Positions 54,727 to 63,590 of a stretch of 64,000 nt of DNA are shown here, piece by piece. The translations under genes and the position numbers were made by a program. The DNA lies in assembly GCA_003129525.1 (NCBI GenBank), contig CP029329.1:2213501-2277500 (forward strand), written 5' to 3'. The DNA is from Clostridium beijerinckii (lineage in GTDB: Bacteria; Bacillota; Clostridia; Clostridiales; Clostridiaceae). The number at the start of each line of letters is the position of its first letter. Within the stretch, counting starts at the first letter, position 1. The notes beneath the pieces were generated by a model, which did no database searches, was not told the DNA's origin, and worked only from the letters and a program-made list of their open reading frames with translations.

Positions 54727-55077
54727 ATGAACGAAATAATAAGAGCTATTGAAGCTGAACAAATTAGAACTGACCTACCAAACTTTAAAGTTGGAGACAA
54801 CATAAAAGTTTATGTTAAGGTTAAAGAAGGTACAAGAGAAAGAGTACAAATGTTCGAAGGTACTGTAATGAAAAAACAAAATGGTGGGTTAAGAGAAACT
54901 TTCACTGTAAGAAGAGTTGCTTTAGGAACTGGAGTTGAAAGAACTTTCCCAATGAATGCACCAATCATCGAGAAAATCGAAATCTCAAGAAGAGGTAAAG
55001 TAAGAAGAGCTAAACTTTACTACTTAAGAGATAGAGTTGGTAAATCTGCTAAAGTTAAAGAATTATTAACTAGATAG
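54727..55077 (+). CDS. rplS: 50S ribosomal protein L19
   Basis: 116 residues. [32 protein letters not shown] and the end [25 protein letters not shown] are fully typical. AAGGAGGG precedes ATG 54727. It has its own promoter and leader within the rpsP-rplS cluster and ends in a terminator. Confidence 0.97.
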   Translation: MNEIIRAIEAEQIRTDLPNFKVGDNIKVYVKVKEGTRERVQMFEGTVMKKQNGGLRETFTVRRVALGTGVERTFPMNAPIIEKIEISRRGKVRRAKLYYLRDRVGKSAKVKELLTR

Positions 55078-55083
55078 TATTAA

Positions 55084-55109
55084 AAGGGACTGTTTCAGTC
55101 CTTTTTTTT
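55084..55109 (+). terminator. Terminator after rplS
   Basis: GGACTG pairs with CAGTCC around TTT, extended by three more pairs, and eight Ts follow. Confidence 0.88.
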
Positions 55110-55141
55110 ATACTTACAAATAAATATAAGGAGGAATCTAC

Positions 55142-56011
55142 ATGGTAATTAATTGGTTCCCGGGACATATGAAAAAAACTCAAAGAGAAATTAAAGAAAA
55201 TTTAGCATTAGTTGATGCTGTTATTGAAATAAGAGATGCTAGAATTCCTAGAAGCTCAGCTAATCCTGATATTGAAAAGTTATTAGAAGGAAAACCTAGA
55301 ATTATACTTTTAAACAAAAGTGATTTAACTGATGGTGCAGTCACTAAAGAATGGATTAAACATTTAACTAAAGAAGATGTTAGAGTATTAGAAGTCAACT
55401 GCTTAAAAGGTGATGGACTTAAAAATATAAAACCTATGCTACTAACTCTTCTAAAAGAAAAGCATGATAGATTAAGAACAAGAGGTATGGATAATATAAC
55501 GACAAGAGTTATGGTTGTTGGAATACCTAATGTAGGAAAATCTACGTTTATAAATAGATTGGGAAAAAATAATATAGCTAAAACAGGAGATAGACCGGGT
55601 GTTACTAAGAGTAAACAATGGATAAAGACAGACATAGGAATTGAACTTTTAGACACACCAGGAGTATTGTGGCCTAGATTTGAAGATAATATAACAGCTT
55701 TAAATTTAGCTTTTACAGGCGCTATAAAAGATGAAATAATGGATATAGAAGAATTAGCCTTAAGGCTTGTAGAAAGACTGCAAATAAGTTATGCAGCTAA
55801 ATTAAAAGAAAGATATAAAATAGCAGAAGTTTTTGAAAATCCAATAGATACGCTAGATGCTATAGGTAAAAAGCGAGGAACTCTAATTTCAGGAGGACAA
55901 ATTGACTATAATAGAATAGCTGTTATATTACTTGACGAGTTTAGAGGCGGAAAAATGGGTAACATTTCTTTAGAACGCCCAGTGGAAGAAAAAACTGATG
56001 ATAATCAATAA
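55142..56011 (+). CDS. rbgA: Ribosome biogenesis GTPase RbgA (YlqF)
   Basis: 289 residues. WFPGHMKKTQREIKENLALVDAVIEIRDARIP is the N-terminus. It is circularly permuted: G4 NKSD precedes G1 GIPNVGKST and G3 DTPGVLWP. It is needed for late 50S assembly in B. subtilis. Its end overlaps rnhB by 14 bases. Confidence 0.96.
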   Translation: MVINWFPGHMKKTQREIKENLALVDAVIEIRDARIPRSSANPDIEKLLEGKPRIILLNKSDLTDGAVTKEWIKHLTKEDVRVLEVNCLKGDGLKNIKPMLLTLLKEKHDRLRTRGMDNITTRVMVVGIPNVGKSTFINRLGKNNIAKTGDRPGVTKSKQWIKTDIGIELLDTPGVLWPRFEDNITALNLAFTGAIKDEIMDIEELALRLVERLQISYAAKLKERYKIAEVFENPIDTLDAIGKKRGTLISGGQIDYNRIAVILLDEFRGGKMGNISLERPVEEKTDDNQ

Positions 56012-56807
56012 AGATATAAAATCTTTGTCGTTTAGCGAAATTAAAGAAGAAATAAATAAGATTTCAATAATAGATTTATATAAAAGTGGCCATAGCACAA
56101 AAATTATAGATTGGTTAGAAAATGACAAAAGAAAGAACGTATTATCGATTAAAAATAAAATTCAAAGACAATTAGATTTATATTTAGATGAAGTTCAAAG
56201 AGTTAAAGCAATGTATGATTTTGATAAATCTTTTGGAGACTATAGATATGTGGCAGGAGTAGATGAAGTTGGAAGAGGCCCTCTTGCAGGGCCTATAGTT
56301 GCTTGTAGTGTTATATTGGACTTAAATGTTCTAGATGAAGAGTTGATTTTATATTTAAATGATTCTAAAAAAGTAAAAGAATCTAAGAGGGAAGAACTTT
56401 CGGAAATTATAAAAGAAAAAGCACTGAGTTACTATATATCAGCTTCTTCAAATGAGGAAATAGATGAAAAAGGTATATCTTTTTCTAATAATAAAGTGTT
56501 TTTAGAGAGTTGTAATTCACTTAGTATAAAGCCTGACTTAGTATTATCTGATGGATATTTAGTTAAGAATATTAGGATAGAAAATAAGTCAGTTATCAAA
56601 GGAGACACAAAAAGTGCCTGTATTGCTGCAGCATCAATTGTTGCAAAGGTATATAGAGATAATCTTATGAAAGAATATGCTAAAAAATATCCAAATTATG
56701 ATTTCGAAAATAATGTTGGATATGGCACTTCAAAACATATAGAAGCTTTGAAAACCTATGGAAAATGCAGCATACATAGAAGTAGTTTCTTAACAAAATT
56801 ATTATAA
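55998..56807 (+). CDS. rnhB: Ribonuclease HII
   Basis: 269 residues. The catalytic core starts at YVAGVDEVGRGPLAGPIVA (Asp and Glu ligands) and includes LNDSKKVKESKREEL, VLSDG and KGDTKSACIAAASIVAKVYRD. An ~80-residue helical N-terminal extension is typical of Gram-positive forms. It removes RNA from DNA-RNA hybrids, including single ribonucleotides. Confidence 0.95.
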   Translation: MIINKDIKSLSFSEIKEEINKISIIDLYKSGHSTKIIDWLENDKRKNVLSIKNKIQRQLDLYLDEVQRVKAMYDFDKSFGDYRYVAGVDEVGRGPLAGPIVACSVILDLNVLDEELILYLNDSKKVKESKREELSEIIKEKALSYYISASSNEEIDEKGISFSNNKVFLESCNSLSIKPDLVLSDGYLVKNIRIENKSVIKGDTKSACIAAASIVAKVYRDNLMKEYAKKYPNYDFENNVGYGTSKHIEALKTYGKCSIHRSSFLTKLL

Positions 56808-56816
56808 ATCATGCTC

Positions 56817-56860
56817 AAAAAGTAAGAGTCCAAATACAAGATTTGGGCTCTTACTTTTTT
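56817..56860. terminator. Bidirectional terminator between rnhB and yraN
   Basis: AAAAAGTAAGAGTCCAAAT pairs with ATTTGGGCTCTTACTTTTT (one G-T) around ACAAG; it serves both convergent genes. Confidence 0.9.
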
Positions 56861-56869
56861 GATTTTTGC

Positions 56870-57238
56870 TTATAATCTAAAGGCATCCTTTATATGATTT
56901 ATTTTGAAAAATGTAGTTTGGGGATTTAAATAAACTTCTATAACATCAAATCTTATATTAATATCAAATAGTTTTTTATAATAAATATAAGAGTTAGCAA
57001 CTTTTATTATTGATTTTTGTTTTGAAAAAGTGATTGATTCTTTAGGTAAACCATAATCATAACTATATCTACCTTTAACTTCAACGATTATTAACAAATT
57101 ATCTTGAATGCATATAATATCTATCTCGCCTAAAAAATTTCTAAAATTACAATCTAATATATGATATTTATTTTTTTGTAAATAATCTTTAACTAAATTT
57201 TCGCAATAATTACCTATTTCCTTATTTAATTTTTTCAC
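56870..57238 (-). CDS. yraN: UPF0102 / YraN family endonuclease-like protein
   Basis: 122 residues, the usual size. The nuclease-like core has NFRNFLGEIDIICIQDNLLIIVEVKGR (GEIDII and EVK motif of the restriction-endonuclease fold). Function is unproven. The start is GTG at 57238 behind GGAGTGAT. The cluster rnhB-yraN-comM-dprA is conserved, but yraN is inverted here. Confidence 0.9.
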   Translation of the reverse strand: MKKLNKEIGNYCENLVKDYLQKNKYHILDCNFRNFLGEIDIICIQDNLLIIVEVKGRYSYDYGLPKESITFSKQKSIIKVANSYIYYKKLFDINIRFDVIEVYLNPQTTFFKINHIKDAFRL

Positions 57239-57583
57239 TAAATCACTCCAATTTTAAGTTGTTATTAACGTATATATGTTGCAATTATCAATTGTCAATT
57301 TATGTTGAAATACTTTCGTGATTTCTTAAAGCTTAATTATTGGTAATTTAAATATTTAATATATAATCATGCTTTATAGCTTAGTATGTTGGTATTTTAC
57401 AGTAAGAGTTCATAATTAGAAAAACATAACTAATTATTAGTTTCATAAAATATATAGTACTATTGCCTGCGTTTTTCTTTTATATATTTAGGATTATTAA
57501 CAATTTAAAAATAAGTTAAACAAATTTATTTTTAAAGAATTAATCATTATAAGTGTGTCTATAATCTCTAGTGGGTGATTTAT
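57239..57583. other. 345-bp divergent region between yraN and comM
   Basis: AT-rich. Contains CAATTATCAATTGTCAATT at 57282-57300, a solo half of the MITE-like family. No convincing promoter, ORF or other structure was found. Confidence 0.5.
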
Positions 57584-59104
57584 ATGGCAGTAAAAATAAT
57601 TAGTGCAACGCACAATGGATTGGAAGGTTTTTTAATAAATGTTGAGGTAGATATATCTAAGGGATTACCGGTATTTAATATAGTCGGACTTCCTGACGCC
57701 TCAGTAAAAGAAGCTAAGGAGAGAGTGAGAGCTGCAATTATAAATTGTGGCTTTGAATTTCCACTAGGTAGAATTACGATTAATTTAGCACCGGCAGATG
57801 TAAGGAAAATAGGATCTCTTTTGGATTTACCTATTGCACTTGGAATTCTTATGGAGTCTAATCAAATATGCAGAAAAAGTATGGATGATTGCATAGTATT
57901 TGGAGAATTATCTTTATTTGGAGAATTGAAGGGAGTAAAAGGAACAATACCAATAATAATTGAAGGTACTAAGGAGAAAATCAATAAATTTATTTTTCCT
58001 TATGAAAATTTAGAAGAAAGTTATTATTTTGAAGGAGGAGAGTATTATCCTTTAAAAACCTTGAAAGAAGTAATTTCGTATATTATCTATGAAGATGTAC
58101 TACCTTATGAAGCAAACGATGAACTTAAAAGTGAAGAAATTTATGATTCATTGGATTATGGCAGTATTATAGGTCAATATTCATCAAAAAGGGCTCTAGA
58201 AATAGCTGCAGCTGGAAATCATAATATTATTCTTTATGGAGAACCTGGATGTGGTAAAACAATGCTTGCAAAAGCATTAATATCAATTTTGCCATCGTTA
58301 TCTCAAGAAGAATTAATAGAAATTGCGAAAATTTATAGTGCATGTGGCCTTATAAAGAAAATTTCACATATTAAAAGACCTTTTAGAGCTCCACATCACA
58401 CAACTACAAGGGCAGCATTAATTGGTGGTGGAAAAGAAATAAAGCCTGGAGAAATAACACTTGCACATAACGGAATATTGTTTTTGGATGAAATTTTAGA
58501 ATTTAAAAAAGAAGTTTTAGAGTCGTTAAGAGAACCTCTTGAAGAAAAATATGTAAATATAAATAGACTTAGTGGCAGTTATCAAATGCCAGCTGATTTT
58601 CTATTAATTGGCGCATTTAATCCTGTTGAAAATAATGAAGATAAAGATTGTAATGATGATAAGTACTATTTTAATACTAGGATTAAGAAGTATTCTAAAA
58701 AATTCTCGAGTGCTTTATTAGATAGAATTGATATTGTAAATTATGTACCTAGATTGAATTATGATGAAATAAAAAATGAAAGAGATCCATATGATTCAAA
58801 AATTATAAGAGAAAATGTTCTTAGAGCTAGGGAAACTCAAAAAGATAGATTAAAAAACACTTCATATAAATATAATTCTGATATAAAAGGAAAAGATATT
58901 TTTGAAATATGTAGAGTTAATAAAAAATGTACGGAAATTCTAAAACACTATTATAATACATCAAGTGTGTCTTTAAGAGGATATGGAAAGGTTATAAAAT
59001 TATCAAGAACAATAGCAGATATAGATAATGAAAATGACATATTAGAAGGACATATATTAGAAGCTTTTAGTTATAGAAAAAATATTAATGGAGAAATTAT
59101 TTAG
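57584..59104 (+). CDS. comM: Mg-chelatase-like AAA+ ATPase ComM/YifB
   Basis: 506 residues. MAVKIISATHNGLEGFLINVEVDISKGLP and GLPDASVKEAKERVRAAIINCGFEFP form the Lon-like N-terminal domain. The AAA+ core has GEPGCGKTMLAKAL, RAPHHTTTRAALIGGG and LDEILEFKKEVLESLREP. In Haemophilus and Vibrio, ComM helps strand branch migration during transformation. ATG 57584 is preferred over GTG 57575. Adjacent to dprA. Confidence 0.92.
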   Translation: MAVKIISATHNGLEGFLINVEVDISKGLPVFNIVGLPDASVKEAKERVRAAIINCGFEFPLGRITINLAPADVRKIGSLLDLPIALGILMESNQICRKSMDDCIVFGELSLFGELKGVKGTIPIIIEGTKEKINKFIFPYENLEESYYFEGGEYYPLKTLKEVISYIIYEDVLPYEANDELKSEEIYDSLDYGSIIGQYSSKRALEIAAAGNHNIILYGEPGCGKTMLAKALISILPSLSQEELIEIAKIYSACGLIKKISHIKRPFRAPHHTTTRAALIGGGKEIKPGEITLAHNGILFLDEILEFKKEVLESLREPLEEKYVNINRLSGSYQMPADFLLIGAFNPVENNEDKDCNDDKYYFNTRIKKYSKKFSSALLDRIDIVNYVPRLNYDEIKNERDPYDSKIIRENVLRARETQKDRLKNTSYKYNSDIKGKDIFEICRVNKKCTEILKHYYNTSSVSLRGYGKVIKLSRTIADIDNENDILEGHILEAFSYRKNINGEII

Positions 59105-59120
59105 AAGGGGATACAGATGA

Positions 59121-60176
59121 ATGGATTATGATTTATGGTTAATACTTGTTAATCTATCAAATTATCGAAAAAGAAAGCTAATAGATAAATATAAAACTGC
59201 AAAAAATGTATATAATAATTTTGAAGATATATTGAAAGAAAATAAAATAATCTCAAAAAAATTAAAAGATTTTCAAAAGGAAGATTTGTACTATGAAGTT
59301 TCAAATCTCAAAGAGACATTATCTAGAAAAAGTATAGGTTATATTACATACGCTAATCCTTTATATAGAGAGAAATTGAGTGGAATTTTGGATTCTCCAT
59401 ATTTTTTGTTTTATATGGGAAATATAGATATTATAAACAAGAAATCTATAGGAGTTGTAGGAGCTAGAAAATGCTCTAGTTATGGAATGGCTGTAACAAA
59501 ACTCTTGACAAAGGAGCTTATTACTAATAATATAACGCTTATAAGCGGAGGTGCAAGAGGAATAGATTCAATTGCACATAAAACTGCTTTAGAGAATAAT
59601 GGATGTAACATATCTGTATTAGGGTGTGGATTAGACATAACTTATCCACCTGAAAACAAAGCTTTGTTTTCAAAGATAGCAGAAAATGGCGTAGTAATTT
59701 CTGAGTTTTTACTTGGTACACCACCAATAGGAGAAAATTTTCCTAGGAGGAATAGAATAATTAGTGGACTTAGTAAAAGTATAATAGTAATAGAAGCTTC
59801 AGAGAAAAGTGGATCATTAATAACAGCTAGGTTAGCGCTAGAACAACATAAAACTGTTATTGCTGTACCTGGTTCAATATTTTATAGTGGAGCAAAGGGT
59901 TCTAATAAATTGATTAGAGATGGTGCTACCATTTGTACCGATGTGGAAGATTTAAGAGTTATACTTAGCTTGGAACATGTTCGCATTAAACCTATGAAGT
60001 TTACTCCTGAAAAAAATGAAATATTAGAGATGATAACAGATTCACCAGTTCACATAGATGATATTTTTAAAAATACGTCTGTTGATAGAGGGGCGTTATA
60101 TGCATTGTTATTTGAAATGCAGATAAAAAGTGAAATTATTTGTTTACCTGGAAATTACTATGTAAGAACGATTTAA
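59121..60176 (+). CDS. dprA: DNA processing protein DprA
   Basis: 351 residues. Rossmann-fold core: IGVVGARKCSSYG, LISGGARGIDSIAHKTALENN, VLGCGLDITYPPENKALF, GENFPRRNRIISGLSKSIIVIEASEKSGSLITARLA and VPGSIFYSGAKGSNKLI. A C-terminal winged helix follows. It loads RecA on incoming single strands. AAGGGG precedes ATG 59121. Confidence 0.95.
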   Translation: MDYDLWLILVNLSNYRKRKLIDKYKTAKNVYNNFEDILKENKIISKKLKDFQKEDLYYEVSNLKETLSRKSIGYITYANPLYREKLSGILDSPYFLFYMGNIDIINKKSIGVVGARKCSSYGMAVTKLLTKELITNNITLISGGARGIDSIAHKTALENNGCNISVLGCGLDITYPPENKALFSKIAENGVVISEFLLGTPPIGENFPRRNRIISGLSKSIIVIEASEKSGSLITARLALEQHKTVIAVPGSIFYSGAKGSNKLIRDGATICTDVEDLRVILSLEHVRIKPMKFTPEKNEILEMITDSPVHIDDIFKNTSVDRGALYALLFEMQIKSEIICLPGNYYVRTI

Positions 60177-60184
60177 AATGTATA

Positions 60185-60221
60185 GGGGGTGAATACTTCA
60201 TAAATTTTATGAAGTTGTAAT
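60185..60221 (+). promoter_or_regulatory. Ribosome site with hairpin bridge ahead of topA
   Basis: GGGGGTGA (60185-60192) is 29 bases from ATG 60222. Between them ACTTCATAA (60195-60203) and TTATGAAGT (60207-60215) form a perfect 9-bp hairpin with a three-base loop. Folded out, the distance is eight bases, the ideal. This is the layout known from phage T4 genes 38 and 25. Confidence 0.65.
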
Positions 60222-62318
60222 ATGGGACAAAAACTAGTAATTGTTGAATCGCCGGCAAAAGCAAAAACAATCGGCAAATATTTAGGAAAAAATTATATTG
60301 TAGAAGCATCTATGGGGCATGTAAGAGACTTACCTAAAAGTAGATTAGCTGTTGATATAGAAAATAACTATACTCCTAAATATATAACTATTAGAGGAAA
60401 GGGCGAATTAGTTGATAAATTGAGAAAAGCTGCTAAAAAAGCAGATAAAGTTTATCTAGCTACCGATCCAGATCGTGAAGGAGAAGCTATTTCATGGCAT
60501 TTAGCTAATATTTTAAAAATTTCAGAAGATGACACATGTAGAATTGTATTTAACGAAGTTACAAAATCAGCAGTCAAAGCATCTATAAAAGAAGCAAGGA
60601 AAATAGATTTAGATTTAGTAGATGCACAACAAGCAAGAAGAATATTAGATAGGCTTGTTGGTTATGAAATAAGTCCAATTTTATGGAAAAATGTGAAATG
60701 GGGACTTAGTGCAGGGAGAGTACAATCAGTAGCTTTAAAATTAATATGTGATAGAGAAAAGGAAATAAATGAATTTATTCCTAAAGAGTACTGGTCTATA
60801 GATTGTATACTTAAAAAAGAAAGAAAGAAGTTTCCTGTGAGACTTTCAACATATAAAGGAAAAAAGATTGAAATTGAAAATGAAGAAATATCGAATAGAA
60901 TTGTAAATGAACTTGAAGCTGGAAACTTTATTGTGAAAAACATAAAGAAGGGTAAGAAAACTAGAAATCCACTTCCACCTTTTACAACAAGTACACTTCA
61001 ACAAGAAGCAAATAAAAAATTAAATTTTATGACTAAAAGAACTATGTCTATAGCACAAGGGCTTTATGAAGGTGTAGAAATAAAAGGTTACGGAACAGTA
61101 GGATTAATAACATATATGAGAACTGACTCAATGAGAATTTCAGACGAGGCACAAGCAAAAACTAAAGAATTTATTGAAAATACTTATGGTGAGAAATATG
61201 TGCCAAGTTCTCCAAGAATATATAAAGGTAAAAAAAATATTCAGGATGCCCATGAAGCAATAAGACCAACTTATACGGAAATCACACCACAAATTGCAAA
61301 AGAAAACTTGAATTCAGAACAATTTAAATTATATTCATTAATATGGAACAGATTTGTAGCAAGCCAAATGGAATCATGTGAACTAAATACAAATTCAATA
61401 GATATATTAAATGGCGATTATAAATTTAAAGCATCAGGTTCAGTAATTTCTTTTGATGGTTTTATGAAGATATATGAATATTCAAATGAAGATGACGAAA
61501 ATTCAGTATTATTACCAGAATTAGAGGAGAATGAAGAACTTAAAACAGATTCACTTAAAGGGACTCAACATTTTACTCAACCGTTACCTAGATACACAGA
61601 AGCATCATTTGTTAAATTATTAGAGGAAAAAGGTATAGGCAGACCAAGTACTTATGTACCAACTATTTCAACTATACTTGGAAGGAACTACGTTATTCGT
61701 GAAAAGAAAAACTTAGTACCAACAGAACTTGGAGATATAGTAAATAATATTATGAGTGAATATTTCGAACAAATAGTAGATGTAGATTTTACAGCGGATA
61801 TGGAGAGAAAACTTGATAATGTAGAAGATGGAAATGAAAATTGGACAAAAATAGTTGGAGAATTTTTTGATCCACTTAAAATTGCTATTGAAAAGGCTGA
61901 AAAAGAAATATCAAAGGTTGTAATTGAAGACAAGGTCAGTGATGTGAAATGTGAAAAATGTGGACGTATGATGGTTATTAAAAGAGGCAGATATGGTGAA
62001 TTTTTAGCATGTCCAGGATATCCAGAATGTAAAAATGCTAAGCCTATAGTTGAAGAATTGGATGTACCATGTCCAGAATGCGGGAAAACTATAGTGGTTA
62101 AAAAAAGCAAAAAGGGGAAAAAATTCTTTGGATGTATGGGATATCCAGAATGTAAATTTGTAAGTTGGTATGAACCAGTAAAAGATAAATGCCCTGAATG
62201 TAATTCTTATATGGTATTGAAGTATTCAAAATCAAAAGGAAAGTATATACAATGTTCAAACAGTGAATGTAATTATAAAGAAGATTTAAAAAAAGATATA
62301 ACAGAAGAAGAAAAATAA
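60222..62318 (+). CDS. topA: DNA topoisomerase I
   Basis: 698 residues. Toprim domain at the N-terminus (VIVESPAKAKTIGKYLG, TDPDREGEAISWHL), active Tyr in VGLITYMRTDS, and LGRPSTYVPTI-like helix with GIGRPSTYV. The C-terminus has three four-Cys zinc modules (CEKCGR...CPGYPEC, CPECGK...CMGYPEC, CPECNS...CSNSEC). It relaxes negative supercoils. The ATG is far from its ribosome site; see the hairpin entry. Confidence 0.97.
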   Translation: MGQKLVIVESPAKAKTIGKYLGKNYIVEASMGHVRDLPKSRLAVDIENNYTPKYITIRGKGELVDKLRKAAKKADKVYLATDPDREGEAISWHLANILKISEDDTCRIVFNEVTKSAVKASIKEARKIDLDLVDAQQARRILDRLVGYEISPILWKNVKWGLSAGRVQSVALKLICDREKEINEFIPKEYWSIDCILKKERKKFPVRLSTYKGKKIEIENEEISNRIVNELEAGNFIVKNIKKGKKTRNPLPPFTTSTLQQEANKKLNFMTKRTMSIAQGLYEGVEIKGYGTVGLITYMRTDSMRISDEAQAKTKEFIENTYGEKYVPSSPRIYKGKKNIQDAHEAIRPTYTEITPQIAKENLNSEQFKLYSLIWNRFVASQMESCELNTNSIDILNGDYKFKASGSVISFDGFMKIYEYSNEDDENSVLLPELEENEELKTDSLKGTQHFTQPLPRYTEASFVKLLEEKGIGRPSTYVPTISTILGRNYVIREKKNLVPTELGDIVNNIMSEYFEQIVDVDFTADMERKLDNVEDGNENWTKIVGEFFDPLKIAIEKAEKEISKVVIEDKVSDVKCEKCGRMMVIKRGRYGEFLACPGYPECKNAKPIVEELDVPCPECGKTIVVKKSKKGKKFFGCMGYPECKFVSWYEPVKDKCPECNSYMVLKYSKSKGKYIQCSNSECNYKEDLKKDITEEEK

Positions 62319-62448
62319 ATATAAAAAAAGATGTGACGAAGAATAAATATTATTTTGTCGAATTGCAAAAAAAAGAGTGTTGAAAATCAGAATTTTATAT
62401 GATAAACTAGTGTTAATAGCAACTTGTAAAAAAATTCGATTAATTAAG

Positions 62449-62463
62449 AATTTTCTAACAATT
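62449..62463. promoter_or_regulatory. CodY-box-like sequence upstream of codY
   Basis: AATTTTCTAACAATT matches the CodY consensus AATTTTCWGAAAATT at 13 of 15 positions, 87 bases before the codY start. In this AT-rich DNA chance matches are likely, so this is only a candidate for self-regulation. Confidence 0.4.
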
Positions 62464-62549
62464 TTATTCTTTTTATTTAAGGTATCTTTAGACATTTATT
62501 TTTCATGCTTAAATAATATTGTTATACAGTTGCCAAGGAGGATAATGAT

Positions 62550-63326
62550 ATGTCATCACTATTAAGTAAAACTAGAATGTTAAACAAGATCTTACAGAAG
62601 ACTGGCACAGAACCTGTAGCATTCCAAGATATATGTACACTGTTAAGTGAAGTTCTTGAATGCAATGCATATATAATAAGTAGAAAAGGCAAAGTACTTG
62701 GATATACTTTTGGCAATGATTTTGAATGTGAAGCTATGAAAAAAAAGGTGATAGAAGATAAAAAATTTCCGGAAGATTATAATAAGTCGCTTTTACAAGT
62801 TAACGAAACATTGGCAAATCTTCCTAACGAAGGCAGATGCGTATTTCAAGAAATTGGTAATTGCAAAAAAGTAGATAAGCTATCAACAATAGTTCCGATT
62901 ATAGGAAGTAGAGAAAGAATAGGAACACTAATATTAGCTAGATTTGGTAATGCATTTACTGATGAAGATTTAGTATTAGTAGAATATAGTGCAACTATTG
63001 TAGGCATGGAAATGCTTAGAGCTATGCAAGATGAAATTGCAGATGAAACAAGAAAAAAAGCAGTTGTCCAATTAGCTATAGGAACTCTTTCTTATTCTGA
63101 ACTAGAAGCGGTTGAACATATATTTGAAGAATTAAATGGAAGCGAAGGCTTATTGGTAGCTTCAAAGATTGCAGATAAAGTAGGAATAACTAGAAGTGTT
63201 ATAGTGAATGCATTAAGGAAATTTGAAAGTGCTGGTGTTATTGAATCTAGATCGCTTGGCATGAAAGGAACTTATATTAAAATATTAAATGAAAAATTAA
63301 CAGAAGAATTAAAAAAGATTAAATAA
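62550..63326 (+). CDS. codY: GTP-sensing transcriptional regulator CodY
   Basis: 258 residues. N-terminal GAF domain ([33 protein letters not shown]) that binds branched-chain amino acids, and a C-terminal winged helix with the conserved motif [40 protein letters not shown]. It represses nutrient-scavenging genes when GTP and isoleucine/valine are high. AAGGAGG precedes the ATG. The order topA-codY-rpsB is typical. Confidence 0.97.
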   Translation: MSSLLSKTRMLNKILQKTGTEPVAFQDICTLLSEVLECNAYIISRKGKVLGYTFGNDFECEAMKKKVIEDKKFPEDYNKSLLQVNETLANLPNEGRCVFQEIGNCKKVDKLSTIVPIIGSRERIGTLILARFGNAFTDEDLVLVEYSATIVGMEMLRAMQDEIADETRKKAVVQLAIGTLSYSELEAVEHIFEELNGSEGLLVASKIADKVGITRSVIVNALRKFESAGVIESRSLGMKGTYIKILNEKLTEELKKIK

Positions 63327-63332
63327 ATTAAG

Positions 63333-63365
63333 TAGCTATAGGTAAAAAATTCTATAGCTATTTTT
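63333..63365 (+). terminator. Terminator after codY
   Basis: TAGCTATAG (63333-63341) pairs with CTATAGCTA (63352-63360), then TTTTT. Confidence 0.88.
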
Positions 63366-63451
63366 GACGTTTAAAGTGTTATAAATGAAAATGAAATAGC
63401 ACATATTTAATAAGTAGATTTTTTAAAAATGTCAAAAATAAAAAATTTTTG

Positions 63452-63480
63452 TTGATACGTTAAATACCTTATGATATACT
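63452..63480 (+). promoter_or_regulatory. rpsB promoter
   Basis: TTGATA (63452-63457), 17 bases, TATACT (63475-63480). Confidence 0.7.
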
Positions 63481-63512
63481 ACTTAAGATAAGAAATACAC
63501 ACATTATCCAAT

Positions 63513-63551
63513 TTATAGATTAGGTGCCCTTAATTTAAGGGAAATCTATAA
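63513..63551 (+). promoter_or_regulatory. Hairpin in the rpsB leader
   Basis: TTATAGATT pairs with AATCTATAA (9 bp), then an internal loop AGGTG, then CCCTTA with TAAGGG. It sits 40 bases before rpsB and may be an S2 autoregulatory leader. Confidence 0.5.
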
Positions 63552-63590
63552 GCTAAAGATAGTGGCGGTAAAAACCAAGGAGGTAACAAA

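Noticed and set aside
55180-55656. 158-codon reverse frame inside rbgA
   Set aside because: Long but antisense to a fully conserved GTPase; its Ser/Leu-rich product fits a shadow frame.
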